Assembly: GCA_016860845.1 (NCBI GenBank)
Contig: BOKF01000001.1
Location: 1-64,000, forward strand
Source: Chloroflexota bacterium
GTDB taxonomy: Bacteria > Chloroflexota > Anaerolineae > 4572-78 > J111
Direction: 5' to 3'
DNA: 64,000 nucleotides
Shown piece after piece: positions 55,528 to 63,985 of this stretch. The translations under genes and the position numbers were made by a program. The notes below the pieces were generated by a model. It was given only the letters and a program-made list of their open reading frames with translations, was not told the origin of the DNA and ran no database searches. The first letter of the stretch is position 1. Each line of letters begins with the position of its first letter.

Positions 55528-57441
55528 ATGTCAAAGTGGAAGCCCTGGCAGCAAATGGCCTTTTTGGGGTATTTGCTCATTCTCAACCTCGTTATCTTCG
55601 GCACTTTCGGGTTTCTGCTGTTTAATACCTCCCGGCGCAATCAGTCATCCCAACCGCCAACTGATCTGGCTATGGTCCCGACAGGATCGTTTGCGATTTT
55701 TTCAACCATCACTCCCACCCCGCCAACTACACCATCCGTCACGGTGGCTTTCATGCCGCCCCTCAATATTCCACCGGCGCCCCCACCCGGCAAAACTACA
55801 GTGAGTCCCAGCACGCCGGAGGCTATTGCCCTGGTTGAAGGGAGCCGGAGCCAGGCCTGGACGGCCACCTCTACCCCAACTCTAACGCCTCAGCCTACAG
55901 CCACGCCGACCAGCACCCCTATCCCAACCAAGACGCCCACAAACACTCCTCAACCTACGGCTACGCCAAGTGAAACACCCCAGCCCACCGCTACCTCACC
56001 CGCAACCCCTCGACCTACGGCTACACCGCTCCCCACTCCAACCCAGACATCCTCTCCCACTCATACCCCTACCCGCCTGCCGACCCGCACCAACACCCCG
56101 CAGCCAACCCTTACCGCAACCCTCCGGCCAACCCAGACACCCGTTCAGGTCGTTCAGGCTAAAGCTGTTACCCCAACCCGCACGCCAACCGCTCTGTCCG
56201 CCACGCCGACACGGACCCCTACTCTAACTTCTCAGCCGGCTACAGTGTCCAGCCGTACCCTGGCCAAAACTCCCCAACCCACCCTCACGGCGACTCGAAC
56301 ACCCCCTCAAACCCCTCCACCAGTGCCCACACCTACCAGGCCGCCTACTTCGACCCCGGCCGTTGTCGCTGAAATCAAGCCAACCAGCAGCCCAACCCCA
56401 CCCCCTATGGCCCGTCCCCCCCTTAAACCAACGCCGTTTGTAGTGGCTGCTGCCTTAAAAGGCAATGCGTCCAACCCACCTGCCGAAATCCCCGTCCCTC
56501 GGCTGACCCAGCCCGATTTAACCCTGGCTACAACCGCCGGGCTGGTTGACGCTATCCCCCTGACCAATGCCAGTATCGCCTTGAGTTGGGCGCCCACCGC
56601 CAAAACAGGTCAATACCGCATCTACAGCGATATGGGCCGCGGCTATGGCGTTTACATCCATAAAGCCGACGTTAATGAACCGGCCTTTGTTGACAAACTT
56701 CTGCGGCCTGGGCTGGCCTACCGGTACCGGGTAACGCGTCTGGAGACGGGCGGGGAAATTGTATTAGCTCAAACCCAGGCCGACACCCTGGGAGATCAAA
56801 CCGTAACAGAGCGGCTATCGGGCCAACACCCCGTTGTCACCGCAACCGTCGCTCCGGCTCCGACCGCCCTCCCACCCGATGCTGTTTTGCTGGGCCTGTT
56901 AAGCGACAACAGTTTCACCGATGAGTTCAATACTCTGAATATTGTCGGCGAGGTCCGCAACGACTCCAATCTGGACGTGGGTCAAACCGATATTGCCATT
57001 ACTTTTTACGATGCCACTGGCGCAGTTGTGGGCACAGCGAGCGGAGAAACCATGCTTGAGGTCATTCCACCCGGCGAAGTATCCCCGTTCCTGATTACCC
57101 TCTCGCACCCGCTGGGCATGGTTTCCTACAGCGTCCGGGCTGTCGCTCGTCCGGTGACTCCCAAGCTCAGTCCTCAGCTTTCCGTTGTCGAGGTCAAACG
57201 CTATGAGGATGAGGCCGGCTTCTTCCATGTCAAAGGAGTGGTGGCAAATACCGGCAGCGTCATGGCCAAACGGGCCAAAGTGGTAGCGGTGATCTACGGG
57301 CGCGGGGGTGGCGTCATCAATGTTGGCTTTACCTACCTTTCTCCGCCCACCCTGGCCCCCGGCGAGCGAGCCGGCTATGAAGTGATTTTTACCTACTTCC
57401 CCAAATATGTCAGCCAAAAAGTTATTCCGTTTGAAGAATGA
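55528..57441 (+). CDS. Membrane-anchored protein with very long Thr/Pro linker and FxLYD-like domains
   Basis: This 637-residue protein has a membrane helix at about 10-34 and a Thr/Pro-rich stretch from about 60 to 300 made of TPT, PTATP and TPTS units. A fibronectin-like segment (TNASIALSWAPTAKTGQYRI) and an FxLYD-like domain near 470-630 (GEVRNDSNLDVGQTDIAITF, VKGVVANTGSVMAKRAKVVA) follow. The extended linker should hold the domains well away from the cell surface. Function unknown. It is translated directly after its neighbour. Confidence 0.78.
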   Translation: MSKWKPWQQMAFLGYLLILNLVIFGTFGFLLFNTSRRNQSSQPPTDLAMVPTGSFAIFSTITPTPPTTPSVTVAFMPPLNIPPAPPPGKTTVSPSTPEAIALVEGSRSQAWTATSTPTLTPQPTATPTSTPIPTKTPTNTPQPTATPSETPQPTATSPATPRPTATPLPTPTQTSSPTHTPTRLPTRTNTPQPTLTATLRPTQTPVQVVQAKAVTPTRTPTALSATPTRTPTLTSQPATVSSRTLAKTPQPTLTATRTPPQTPPPVPTPTRPPTSTPAVVAEIKPTSSPTPPPMARPPLKPTPFVVAAALKGNASNPPAEIPVPRLTQPDLTLATTAGLVDAIPLTNASIALSWAPTAKTGQYRIYSDMGRGYGVYIHKADVNEPAFVDKLLRPGLAYRYRVTRLETGGEIVLAQTQADTLGDQTVTERLSGQHPVVTATVAPAPTALPPDAVLLGLLSDNSFTDEFNTLNIVGEVRNDSNLDVGQTDIAITFYDATGAVVGTASGETMLEVIPPGEVSPFLITLSHPLGMVSYSVRAVARPVTPKLSPQLSVVEVKRYEDEAGFFHVKGVVANTGSVMAKRAKVVAVIYGRGGGVINVGFTYLSPPTLAPGERAGYEVIFTYFPKYVSQKVIPFEE

Positions 57442-57451
57442 CCGGGAAAAG

Positions 57452-57480
57452 AAAAGCCCCGCCGATCGGCGGGGCTTTTT
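57452..57480. terminator. Bidirectional terminator
   Basis: AAAAGCCCCGCCG and CGGCGGGGCTTTTT form a perfect stem between the surface-protein operon and the convergent pilin gene. Confidence 0.95.
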
Positions 57481-57515
57481 GATAAATGGAATGAATAACA
57501 GTGGAATAAAATAAA

Positions 57516-57662
57516 TTAGAGGTTGCCAACAATGTTGCTGAACACATTACCGACAACCGGGCCGAGCAGGAGCAGAATAGCGATCACCACAATTGCCACC
57601 AGGACCAGGATCAAAGCGTATTCTACCAAGCCTTGGCCTTCTTCACGCGGGAGAAACAACAC
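57516..57662 (-). CDS. flp: Flp/Fap-type pilin
   Basis: A GTG at 57662, with AAGGAGG ten bases upstream, opens a 48-residue frame reading MLFLPREEGQGLVEYALILV followed by a hydrophobic helix and ending NVFSNIVGNL. The GQGLVEYALIL block is diagnostic of Flp prepilins, which TadV-like peptidases cleave before they form Tad pili. The gene is short and easily missed. No tad assembly gene is in the window. It lies next to surface-protein genes, so an adhesive surface locus is possible. Confidence 0.9.
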   Translation of the reverse strand: MLFLPREEGQGLVEYALILVLVAIVVIAILLLLGPVVGNVFSNIVGNL

Positions 57663-57779
57663 GATCAAAAACCTCCTTTCTTAAAGATTGTTACCCTAAG
57701 CGTAACTAATTTCACAATAAGGGCGAAAGCGACGAATCTCAATAGTCAAGGAGTACCAAACTGCGGCTTTTCATCGCTT

Positions 57780-58154
57780 CTAGCGGCACACTTCCCCGGT
57801 AGACTGCCAGTGATTATCTACCAGCACCATGCGATGGCTGGAAGTTGCCGGCTGAGCCTGGCTAGACCGGCCCCACAGAAAAAAATGTAAACTACTCTGC
57901 ACACAAACTTCGGCCTGGCTGTATTCCTGGATCACCCGTTGGGTCTGGTAGGCAATCCCCAGCGGGCGGCGCTCACGATACATCCAGATGCGGTCGAAGG
58001 TCAGCTCGTCGTCTCGCTGCCACATCACTTCCGGCACTTGCGATAAGTAGAAGAGGCCGCATAAAACCGGGGGAACCAGCACAAATAAGATCAAGACAAA
58101 CAGGCTGAGGTACCAGTTGATTTGCTGCTGAAGTTTGGTTGGTTGTTTAGCCAT
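57780..58154 (-). CDS. Single-pass membrane protein of unknown function
   Basis: This 124-residue protein has a cytosolic Gln/Lys-rich start, a membrane helix at about 14-38 (VLILFVLVPPVLCGLFYL) and a basic-aromatic extracellular tail with Cys89 and Cys123 that could form a disulfide. No family is recognised. Between flp and AcpS on the minus strand. Confidence 0.65.
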   Translation of the reverse strand: MAKQPTKLQQQINWYLSLFVLILFVLVPPVLCGLFYLSQVPEVMWQRDDELTFDRIWMYRERRPLGIAYQTQRVIQEYSQAEVCVQSSLHFFLWGRSSQAQPATSSHRMVLVDNHWQSTGEVCR

Positions 58155-58165
58155 ATGAGTTTAAC

Positions 58166-58226
58166 CTGGAGGATTGGAAGGCTGGAGGATGGAAAAAATC
58201 CAATCTTCCAATCTTCCACCCCTCCC
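58166..58226. repeat. Period-7 hairpin repeat, TGGAAG unit
   Basis: TGGAGGATTGGAAGGCTGGA faces CCAATCTTCCAATCTTCCAC. It ends six bases before the acpS stop. Confidence 0.8.
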
Positions 58227-58231
58227 CTCTT

Positions 58232-58591
58232 CTACTCCCCCACCACAAAAGCAATCGCGTAATCCCTGGTATGTGACAGGCTGATGGCAAAGCTCGACAG
58301 GCCGAGTTGTTCGGCCAGGGCGGCGGCGGCGCCATGCAAGTGGATCGTGGGCCGTTGATTGGCCTGGTTAATGACCTCGATCTCACGCCAGCTCACTTCA
58401 CCAATGCCGGTTCCGAGGGCCTTGGCGGTAGCTTCCTTGGCCGCCCAACGCGCCGCCAGGGAAGTGATTTGTCCGTGACAATAGGCCAGCTCTCGCTCCG
58501 TATAGACCCGTTTGAGAAAACGATCTCCAAAACGAGCCACACTCTGAGCTACCCGCGTCGTTTCGATCATATCAACCCCGATTGCTTTCAT
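58232..58591 (-). CDS. acpS: Holo-[acyl-carrier-protein] synthase
   Basis: This 119-residue trimeric-type enzyme transfers phosphopantetheine from CoA to acyl-carrier proteins. Motifs are GVDMIETTRVAQ, RVYTERELAYC, the Mg-binding RWAAKEATAKALGTG and ISLSHTRDYAIAFVV. It is nine bases from the cyclase gene upstream, so the two are cotranscribed. Confidence 0.96.
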   Translation of the reverse strand: MKAIGVDMIETTRVAQSVARFGDRFLKRVYTERELAYCHGQITSLAARWAAKEATAKALGTGIGEVSWREIEVINQANQRPTIHLHGAAAALAEQLGLSSFAISLSHTRDYAIAFVVGE

Positions 58592-58600
58592 AATGTAAGG

Positions 58601-60196
58601 TTACTCCAGTGCCGGCAGGGGTTCCGTAGACTTAAATTTCAGAGCTTGGACCACAAAAGCCTCCATGTCCGGCTCCGACTCCGGGTGCTTGGTGCGAATG
58701 GTTCTGGGCGCAGCCTCGACCAAATCGGCCACCCGCTGATGGACCGCCGGGCTGATCACCACTTCGCCCCGCTCGGCTCCATCGCAGTAGCGGACCGCCC
58801 GGTTAACCGCATCGCCGATAACCGTATATTCCATCCGTTCGGCTACCCCAATAAAGCCATGCAGCACCGCGCCGGTATGAATCCCAATCCCAACCTGGCA
58901 GACCGGCAGGCCGCGGCTTTGCCACCTCTCCTGGTAGGCGCGAACCGCCTGCTGCATCTCCAGCGCCGCCCGCACTGCGTTTTCCCACTGCCGCATGTCA
59001 GGTTCAGGGCTGCCAAAGACGGCCAGGATGGAGTCGCCCACATATTTGTCTACGGTGCCGTTATATTTAAAAATGATGGGAATACAGATTCTAAACAGTT
59101 CGTTGAGCACCTCCACCACGTCGCCCGGCTCCATCCCGGCGGCCAGAGTGGTAAAGCCGCGCACATCCGAGACCAGGACTGTGACCGGCTCGGCCCGCTT
59201 GCCGCCCAGCTTCCATTCGCCCGATTCCTTTAACATCCGTTCCAGCCGTTCGGCCACCTGCGGCGAGAATTGGCGTAATAAGTTCGAGCGGACCACTTCC
59301 TGGCGGCGCAAATCCTGCTGCAAGGTGTGATTCTTCACAAACATCGCTGCCTGGCTGGCCATAGCCATCAGCAGGCGCAAATCGTCCTCGTCAAACGTAC
59401 TGCCGGGGTCGGTGTTATCTACAAAAACAACTCCCAGCACTTCCCCTTTCCAGATGAGCGGCGCATACATGGCGCAGCGGGTGCCATGCAGGATAACACT
59501 GTCAAAGGGCCGGGCGGTTTCCTCTGCCGCTGGCAGCCGCCAGGTGAAGGCTTGCTGCTTTTCGATAGCCTGCCTGGCCAGATTTAAGCTGATTGAAGGT
59601 TTGACCGTTTCCGGGCTGTAAGCTGCGGGCGACAGCCGCCCTTCATCCTGCAAAAGCAGGGCGGCTCGTTTGGCCCGGGGGATAGCCCGGCGAAGGTGTT
59701 GGACCACCGTCCGCGCCAGCGACTCGACGGTGTCCATCGTCCCCAGGGCTGCACCCAATTCATAAAAAGCGGTCAGCCGGCGGCGAATGATTTCCAGGGA
59801 AGCTGCCGCCAGAATCAGCGCCGAGGGAGAGTCGGCCGCGCTGACGCTGCTGGTGAGAACCCCTTCAGGCGTAACCTCGGCCGCGGGGAGAGGGGCAACT
59901 TCGCTGACAACTTTCAGCGTTGTCTGGCCCAGCGTGATCTTGTCGCCCGGAGCCAGCCGGGTTTTGGTGGTAATTCTCTGCCCGTTGACCCAGGTGCCGC
60001 CGGTGCTGCCCAGGTCCTCCAGCCAGACAGCGCCATTCTCCTGGCTCAGGCGAGCATGGCGGCGCGAGACGGTATTATCGGGGGTCAAATCCAGATCAAC
60101 TGCCTGGCCTCGCCAGAGCCGGCCCACCACAATCATCTCGGCCTCGGTTTCAAACTGTTGCGGCGGGTCGGACAGGTGGGTGTAAGAAATAAGCAT
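58601..60196 (-). CDS. Class III adenylate cyclase with FHA and GAF domains
   Basis: From the ATG at 60196 the protein has 531 residues. An FHA domain (about 1-95; NTVSRRHARL, GSTGGTWVNG) is followed by a GAF domain (about 140-310) and a cyclase catalytic domain (about 340-515). Metal-binding Asp residues are in VSDVRGFT and KYVGDSIL, the purine-selecting Lys is in VDKYVGD, Asp is in VIGDAVN, and the transition-state Asn and Arg are in AVNRAVRYCD. All key residues suit ATP, so the product should be cAMP. FHA binding of phosphothreonine may link it to the Ser/Thr kinase signalling of this cell. Confidence 0.93.
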   Translation of the reverse strand: MLISYTHLSDPPQQFETEAEMIVVGRLWRGQAVDLDLTPDNTVSRRHARLSQENGAVWLEDLGSTGGTWVNGQRITTKTRLAPGDKITLGQTTLKVVSEVAPLPAAEVTPEGVLTSSVSAADSPSALILAAASLEIIRRRLTAFYELGAALGTMDTVESLARTVVQHLRRAIPRAKRAALLLQDEGRLSPAAYSPETVKPSISLNLARQAIEKQQAFTWRLPAAEETARPFDSVILHGTRCAMYAPLIWKGEVLGVVFVDNTDPGSTFDEDDLRLLMAMASQAAMFVKNHTLQQDLRRQEVVRSNLLRQFSPQVAERLERMLKESGEWKLGGKRAEPVTVLVSDVRGFTTLAAGMEPGDVVEVLNELFRICIPIIFKYNGTVDKYVGDSILAVFGSPEPDMRQWENAVRAALEMQQAVRAYQERWQSRGLPVCQVGIGIHTGAVLHGFIGVAERMEYTVIGDAVNRAVRYCDGAERGEVVISPAVHQRVADLVEAAPRTIRTKHPESEPDMEAFVVQALKFKSTEPLPALE

Positions 60197-60224
60197 GGTT
60201 TCCCCCTTTTGTAGCAAATGCCTT

Positions 60225-60857
60225 TCAGAGCATTATCGGCTTAAATACGGGGTCCATAAAGGGACGCTGGATTAAGTAGGCCACGTAAAAACAGGTTTCA
60301 CGCATGAGAAAACTCAATTGGCTGGGCCAGCTCCGGTAGCGAGTGGTCGGGGTGGGTGCAGGATAAGCATCCATGCCCAAGTCTCGCGCTATCAATGTAG
60401 CTCGTTTTAAGTGCAACGGATCGCTGACGATAAGCAGCCGGGCCAGATTTTGTTGTTGAGCCAATTGGCTAGCGAATAATAAATTCTCGCCAGTGGAACG
60501 AGAATGGACCTCTACCAGAACATCGGCGGCGGGGATACCGTGCTCGATAGCATAGCGCAGAGCTACCACTGCCTCGGCGGGTTCGCTGGCATCAGCCTGG
60601 CCACCCGTAAAAATAAGTTTGCGGACCACCCCCGTTTGATAAAGTTCAAGCGCATGGTTGATCCGTTCTCTGAATACAGGCGAGGGCCGCTCACCCCAGG
60701 CAGCAGCGCCCAGAACAATCGCAGCATCGGCTTGAGGGGAGATTGACGTGTTGGGGTAGGTATAGATACTCCAGGCCAGGTAGTTAACCAGCATCGCGGT
60801 GGTGGCCAACAAGGTGAGACAGATACCGCCAATCCAGTATTTCTTCAATCTAAGCAT
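60225..60857 (-). CDS. YdcF/SanA-like DUF218 membrane protein
   Basis: This 210-residue protein has a signal anchor (about 7-30) and the DUF218 core: AAIVLGAAAWGERPS, KLIFTGGQADASEPAEA, STGENLLFAS and VSDPLHLKRA. SanA-like proteins influence envelope permeability; the chemistry is unknown. It lies 29 bases upstream of the cyclase. Confidence 0.9.
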   Translation of the reverse strand: MLRLKKYWIGGICLTLLATTAMLVNYLAWSIYTYPNTSISPQADAAIVLGAAAWGERPSPVFRERINHALELYQTGVVRKLIFTGGQADASEPAEAVVALRYAIEHGIPAADVLVEVHSRSTGENLLFASQLAQQQNLARLLIVSDPLHLKRATLIARDLGMDAYPAPTPTTRYRSWPSQLSFLMRETCFYVAYLIQRPFMDPVFKPIML

Positions 60858-61104
60858 TTAAGCATGACCTTTTCTGCTCAACACGTTAATGATACCACAG
60901 GAAGGCCATCGTGTCATTTTCGTTAGCTTTTGAGCAAACATTGGCGATAAGTCATCCTGGCGTTGGCAAACTGACGCTTGGCTGACAACCCCTCTCCTTA
61001 TTGCCGTGATACAATAGATAACAGGCGTACAACAAATGTCGTAGGACCGCTAGGCAAAGTACGTAGATAGACTACGCCTGAGGCCATTTGTTTGGCGTAA
61101 CTTT

Positions 61105-61150
61105 AATCAGCCGGGAGGCTGATTACAATTCAAGCGAGAGCTGTTATACT
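61105..61150 (+). promoter_or_regulatory. Promoter with inverted repeat before the small-membrane-protein genes
   Basis: TTACAA (61123-61128) and TATACT (61145-61150) are 16 bases apart. AATCAGCC/GGCTGATT (61105-61124) overlaps the -35 side and could be an operator. The rest of the 326-base spacer from 60858 shows no gene. Confidence 0.5.
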
Positions 61151-61183
61151 ATAATTACTTCGGAAAGCAAAGGGGATTAAATC

Positions 61184-61414
61184 ATGAAACAGCTAAAATG
61201 GATGTTTAACGGTGCGTTACTTACCTTGATCTTTTGTCTGGCTTTGACTTTGACCATTTTGGTTATCAGCGAAATGCAAACGGTTCGAGCTGACGTGGTT
61301 ATCCAGCCTGGCGGCGTCACCGTTCAGGAAAATACCGATTATGCCCGGCTGCTTGACGCGCCGCCGCAGCGCGACATCACCGCCCAGCGATTTGCTCCCT
61401 TGGAGGTGAAATAA
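61184..61414 (+). CDS. Small exported/membrane protein
   Basis: This 76-residue protein has an N-terminal helix (about 8-30) possibly cleaved after VRA, then a short tail VVIQPGGVTVQENTDYARLL. AAAGGGG lies ten bases before the ATG. Its stop overlaps the next ATG by one base (TAATG). No family recognised. Confidence 0.6.
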   Translation: MKQLKWMFNGALLTLIFCLALTLTILVISEMQTVRADVVIQPGGVTVQENTDYARLLDAPPQRDITAQRFAPLEVK

Positions 61415-61638
61415 TGATGAAGACTCTGAAGATTATTGGTTTGGGTTTACTGATTTGGAGCCTGGGCCTGTTATGGCCTGAGATTGACCTCGCCCTGGTT
61501 CTGGCTGTTTTGATTGCGGTGGTGGTAGCGGCTGGTTCTGTCACGTTGGCGCTGCTCTGGTGGCAGTACCTTGATGGGTCAAATCATACCCATACCGGAC
61601 GGCCGCGACAGCCCTCACGCCCGGTGCCGGTCGCCTGA
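61414..61638 (+). CDS. Small membrane protein with two helices
   Basis: This 74-residue protein has helices at about 5-21 and 26-50 and a basic, Pro-rich tail. TGGAGGTG precedes the ATG, and translation is coupled to the gene above. No family recognised. Confidence 0.6.
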   Translation: MMKTLKIIGLGLLIWSLGLLWPEIDLALVLAVLIAVVVAAGSVTLALLWWQYLDGSNHTHTGRPRQPSRPVPVA

Positions 61639-61653
61639 AATTAGATAGCTCTC

Positions 61654-61688
61654 AAAAGCCCGTTCTCCTTAGAGGAGACGGGCTTTTT
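61654..61688 (+). terminator. Rho-independent terminator
   Basis: AAAAGCCCGTTCTCCT and AGGAGACGGGCTTTTTT form a stem with one bulge, 16 bases after the stop. Confidence 0.9.
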
Positions 61689-61875
61689 TGTTTTCGGGCC
61701 AGAATATGATACGCTTTAAACCACACAAGTGTATAATTAACCGGAAAAGCTTTTGCCGGGATTAGAAGATTAGGTGATTTTTCTTTTTTATCCCCAAATC
61801 CCCAAATCTCGGCCCCTGAGCGAAGGAAGTTTCATCTGGATGACACAAATTTCTTAAAAGAGAGTATCGAAAATT

Positions 61876-62133
61876 ATGACCAACGAAGAATTTTTGGATG
61901 AGCCGATCCGTGTGGTGGCGGCGATGGATGGTGAAGGTAAGTTGGACCCGCAGTGGGTTACCTGGCAGAGGCGCAAATACCGCATTACCGCCGTCGGGCG
62001 GCAGTGGGATGAAGCCGATGGCCGCCACGTGCTGGTCGAAGCCGCCGACGGGACCCGTTTTGAGTTGCAGTTGCGCCGGGAAGATTTCGCCTGGCGGGTC
62101 AAGAGGGTATGGCGGGCGGTTGCGGCAGCATGA
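61876..62133 (+). CDS. Small protein resembling DUF6504 family
   Basis: This 85-residue soluble protein contains DEPIRVVAAMDGEGKLDPQW and the RRKYRITAVGRQWDEADGRH strand pattern; the C-terminus is WRVKRVWRAVA. The pattern is typical of small beta-rich proteins often encoded near DNA polymerase IV genes, but that assignment is tentative. It is convergent with the TPR-like gene. Confidence 0.7.
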   Translation: MTNEEFLDEPIRVVAAMDGEGKLDPQWVTWQRRKYRITAVGRQWDEADGRHVLVEAADGTRFELQLRREDFAWRVKRVWRAVAAA

Positions 62134-62137
62134 AGCA

Positions 62138-62217
62138 AAGAGGCGAAGCAGCGAGGAGGCGATGAAGCGAAGAAAAATAGCTTCGCCCCCTCGCGGCCTC
62201 GTTTCCTCGTTTCGCCT
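62138..62217. repeat. Iterated hairpin between convergent genes, GCGAAGC unit
   Basis: AGGCGAAGCAGCGAGGAGGC and following units face CTTCGCCCCCTCGCGGCCTC and CTCGTTTCGCCTC. It spans nearly the whole gap and may end transcription from both sides. Confidence 0.8.
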
Positions 62218-63674
62218 CACACGCTCGTAATCCAGAGCAGAATCAACATACCCAGGCCGCCCAGGGCGGTAACGGAGAGGGAGCCAAACACGATGACCGC
62301 CAGCAGGTTGACTTCTTCTTCCTCGTCTTCCCCTTTGGCGGCCTTTTTGCTGCTTTTTTTGGAGGCCCGCGCGACTCCCAGGTCAGGAGGATTGGCCGCA
62401 GCCCGCAAGGCAGCGAAGGGGTCGGTCATTCCTGGCATGGCCTGGGCCTGAGCAGCCATCAGCCGCGCCCTGGCTTCGGCCTCAGTCATCGTCGGCATGG
62501 CCATGGTTGAACTGGAGTGGTAAACCTGGTTCTGGGGAAAGGGTACCGGGAAGGGAGCGGGGGCGTAGGCCATACCCGGCGTCATGGGCACTGCTTCGGC
62601 CATATAAGGCATTTGCCCATTTTGCGGCATGGGCATGCCCATAGTCGCGTTGGAGTGAATCGGCGCTCCGGCCTGCATAGGATTTTGCGGCTGCAAAAAC
62701 TGCGTCGGCATGCCCATGGTCACGTTTGAGTTGACTCCCGGCGCCGAATAGGGCGGTTGATTAGGAGGTGTGGGCATACTCATCGTTACGTTGGAATGAG
62801 TCACCCAGATGGGCTGTGAGGGCCGGGTTTCATTCAGCGGTACCCCGGCGGCATAAGGCTGTTGGGGAGGTGTGGCTGCCGGGGCCGGCTGGGGTTGAGC
62901 CGGCGCTGCGTTTGCAAGCGGCCCGGTATCCGTTGGCGGGGTTGGGCTGGGACTCGCCGGTTGTACCGCATTGGGCACGGCGGGGAAATCGGGCAGCGGC
63001 GTCTCAATTTTGGGCACGGGGACTAATGCCAGCGAGGGCACAGGTTCTGCCGGCTGGGGCGGAGCGCCGTTAGGCACGGGTTGGACTGTCTCCGCCGGAG
63101 CAGGCTGCTCGCCCTCAACGCGCGGGATAAAGGCCGAAGGCGCGCGGCGAGCCGGCTCGGCGAATGGCTCACGGATGGGCACAAAGGGTAATTCCTGGGT
63201 AATGGTCTTGGGATCGAGGCGGAAAGGCCGCCGCTCTTCCGCAGGCGCGCTCTGGTGAGGCGCCGCCGGTTCTGTTTGGGCGCCAGGCTGTGGGGCCTGG
63301 GACAAGGGTTGGGTTTCAACTGGGCTGGGCGTCGGAGCCGTTGGTGGAACCGGCCAGGGTGTGACTGTCTCCGGCTGAGGCCGCTGCACCGGAATGGGCT
63401 GGGAGTCGCGCGGCACTTTGACCGGCCGCGAGTCGGACACCACAATGCCCAGGATTTGCAGGCCGCGCCGGGCCAATTCATTATCGGGGTTGATGGCCAG
63501 CACGTGATAGAGGCAGCGGGCGCGCTGCTCGTCAGCATTGACTACACTGCTCATCCACAGCCAGGCCATTTCGTTATTGGGATTCTGTTGGATCAGCAGG
63601 TTGAGCAACTGCCGGCCTTCTTCTTTGCGCCCCGAGCGAATGGCAGTGATCGCTAGTTCCAGAGACGTTGCCAT
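62217..63674 (-). CDS. TPR-like protein with proline-rich region and C-terminal membrane helix
   Basis: Residues about 5-78 of this 485-residue protein form TPR-like helices (LINLLIQ-type, AWLWMSSVVNADEQRARCLY, INPDNELARRGLQIL). A long Pro/Ala/Gln-rich disordered region follows, containing four short repeats of the form SNVTMxMP or SSTMAMP (about 293-403). A Lys-rich stretch (KKSSKKAAKG) leads to a single C-terminal helix (LLAVIVFGSLSVTALGGLGM). No enzyme motif is seen. The repeats may be binding motifs for one partner. Confidence 0.72.
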   Translation of the reverse strand: MATSLELAITAIRSGRKEEGRQLLNLLIQQNPNNEMAWLWMSSVVNADEQRARCLYHVLAINPDNELARRGLQILGIVVSDSRPVKVPRDSQPIPVQRPQPETVTPWPVPPTAPTPSPVETQPLSQAPQPGAQTEPAAPHQSAPAEERRPFRLDPKTITQELPFVPIREPFAEPARRAPSAFIPRVEGEQPAPAETVQPVPNGAPPQPAEPVPSLALVPVPKIETPLPDFPAVPNAVQPASPSPTPPTDTGPLANAAPAQPQPAPAATPPQQPYAAGVPLNETRPSQPIWVTHSNVTMSMPTPPNQPPYSAPGVNSNVTMGMPTQFLQPQNPMQAGAPIHSNATMGMPMPQNGQMPYMAEAVPMTPGMAYAPAPFPVPFPQNQVYHSSSTMAMPTMTEAEARARLMAAQAQAMPGMTDPFAALRAAANPPDLGVARASKKSSKKAAKGEDEEEEVNLLAVIVFGSLSVTALGGLGMLILLWITSV

Positions 63675-63727
63675 AAAAACCCCCGTTTCTCTGCGGCAAA
63701 CTTGCCATAAGAACTTTCCATAATGCT

Positions 63728-63755
63728 ATTATAGCACAAATCAAAATGTTGGCAA
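63728..63755 (-). promoter_or_regulatory. Promoter of the TPR-like gene
   Basis: Minus-strand TTGCCA (63750-63755) and TATAAT (63728-63733) are 16 bases apart, about 55 bases upstream of the ATG. Confidence 0.65.
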
Positions 63756-63870
63756 GAAGTGCGCCAGGGCTAACTCTTACACGAAATCCTCTACATCTAG
63801 GGGGGTGCTCTAATAAGAGTACCAAGATATAGGCTTTCGCAGTATAACCTCTGTCACCAATTGTCAATAA

Positions 63871-63985
63871 GGAATTGTGAATTGCGAATTGCGAACGGTA
63901 GACTTAGACTAAAGAGCAAAGAGTTTTTCAGCAGGGCCTTGCATTCCAGGTCATAATTCCTGTCTACTGTCTACCGTCTACTTTT
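63871..63985. repeat. Mixed iterated repeats (GAATTGC and GTCTACC units)
   Basis: GAATTGTGAATTGCGAATTG (63872-63891) runs into GCGAACGGTAGAC. TGTCTACTGTCTACCGTCTA occurs at 63961-63980. These are the same units as at 19246-19312 and 31560-31589. The remaining bases of the 326-base right edge show no gene. Confidence 0.7.

Noticed and set aside
60858..61183. Possible tRNA or small RNA gene in the spacer
   Set aside because: No cloverleaf, TTCGA arm or matching terminator could be found; only a promoter and an inverted repeat are supported.
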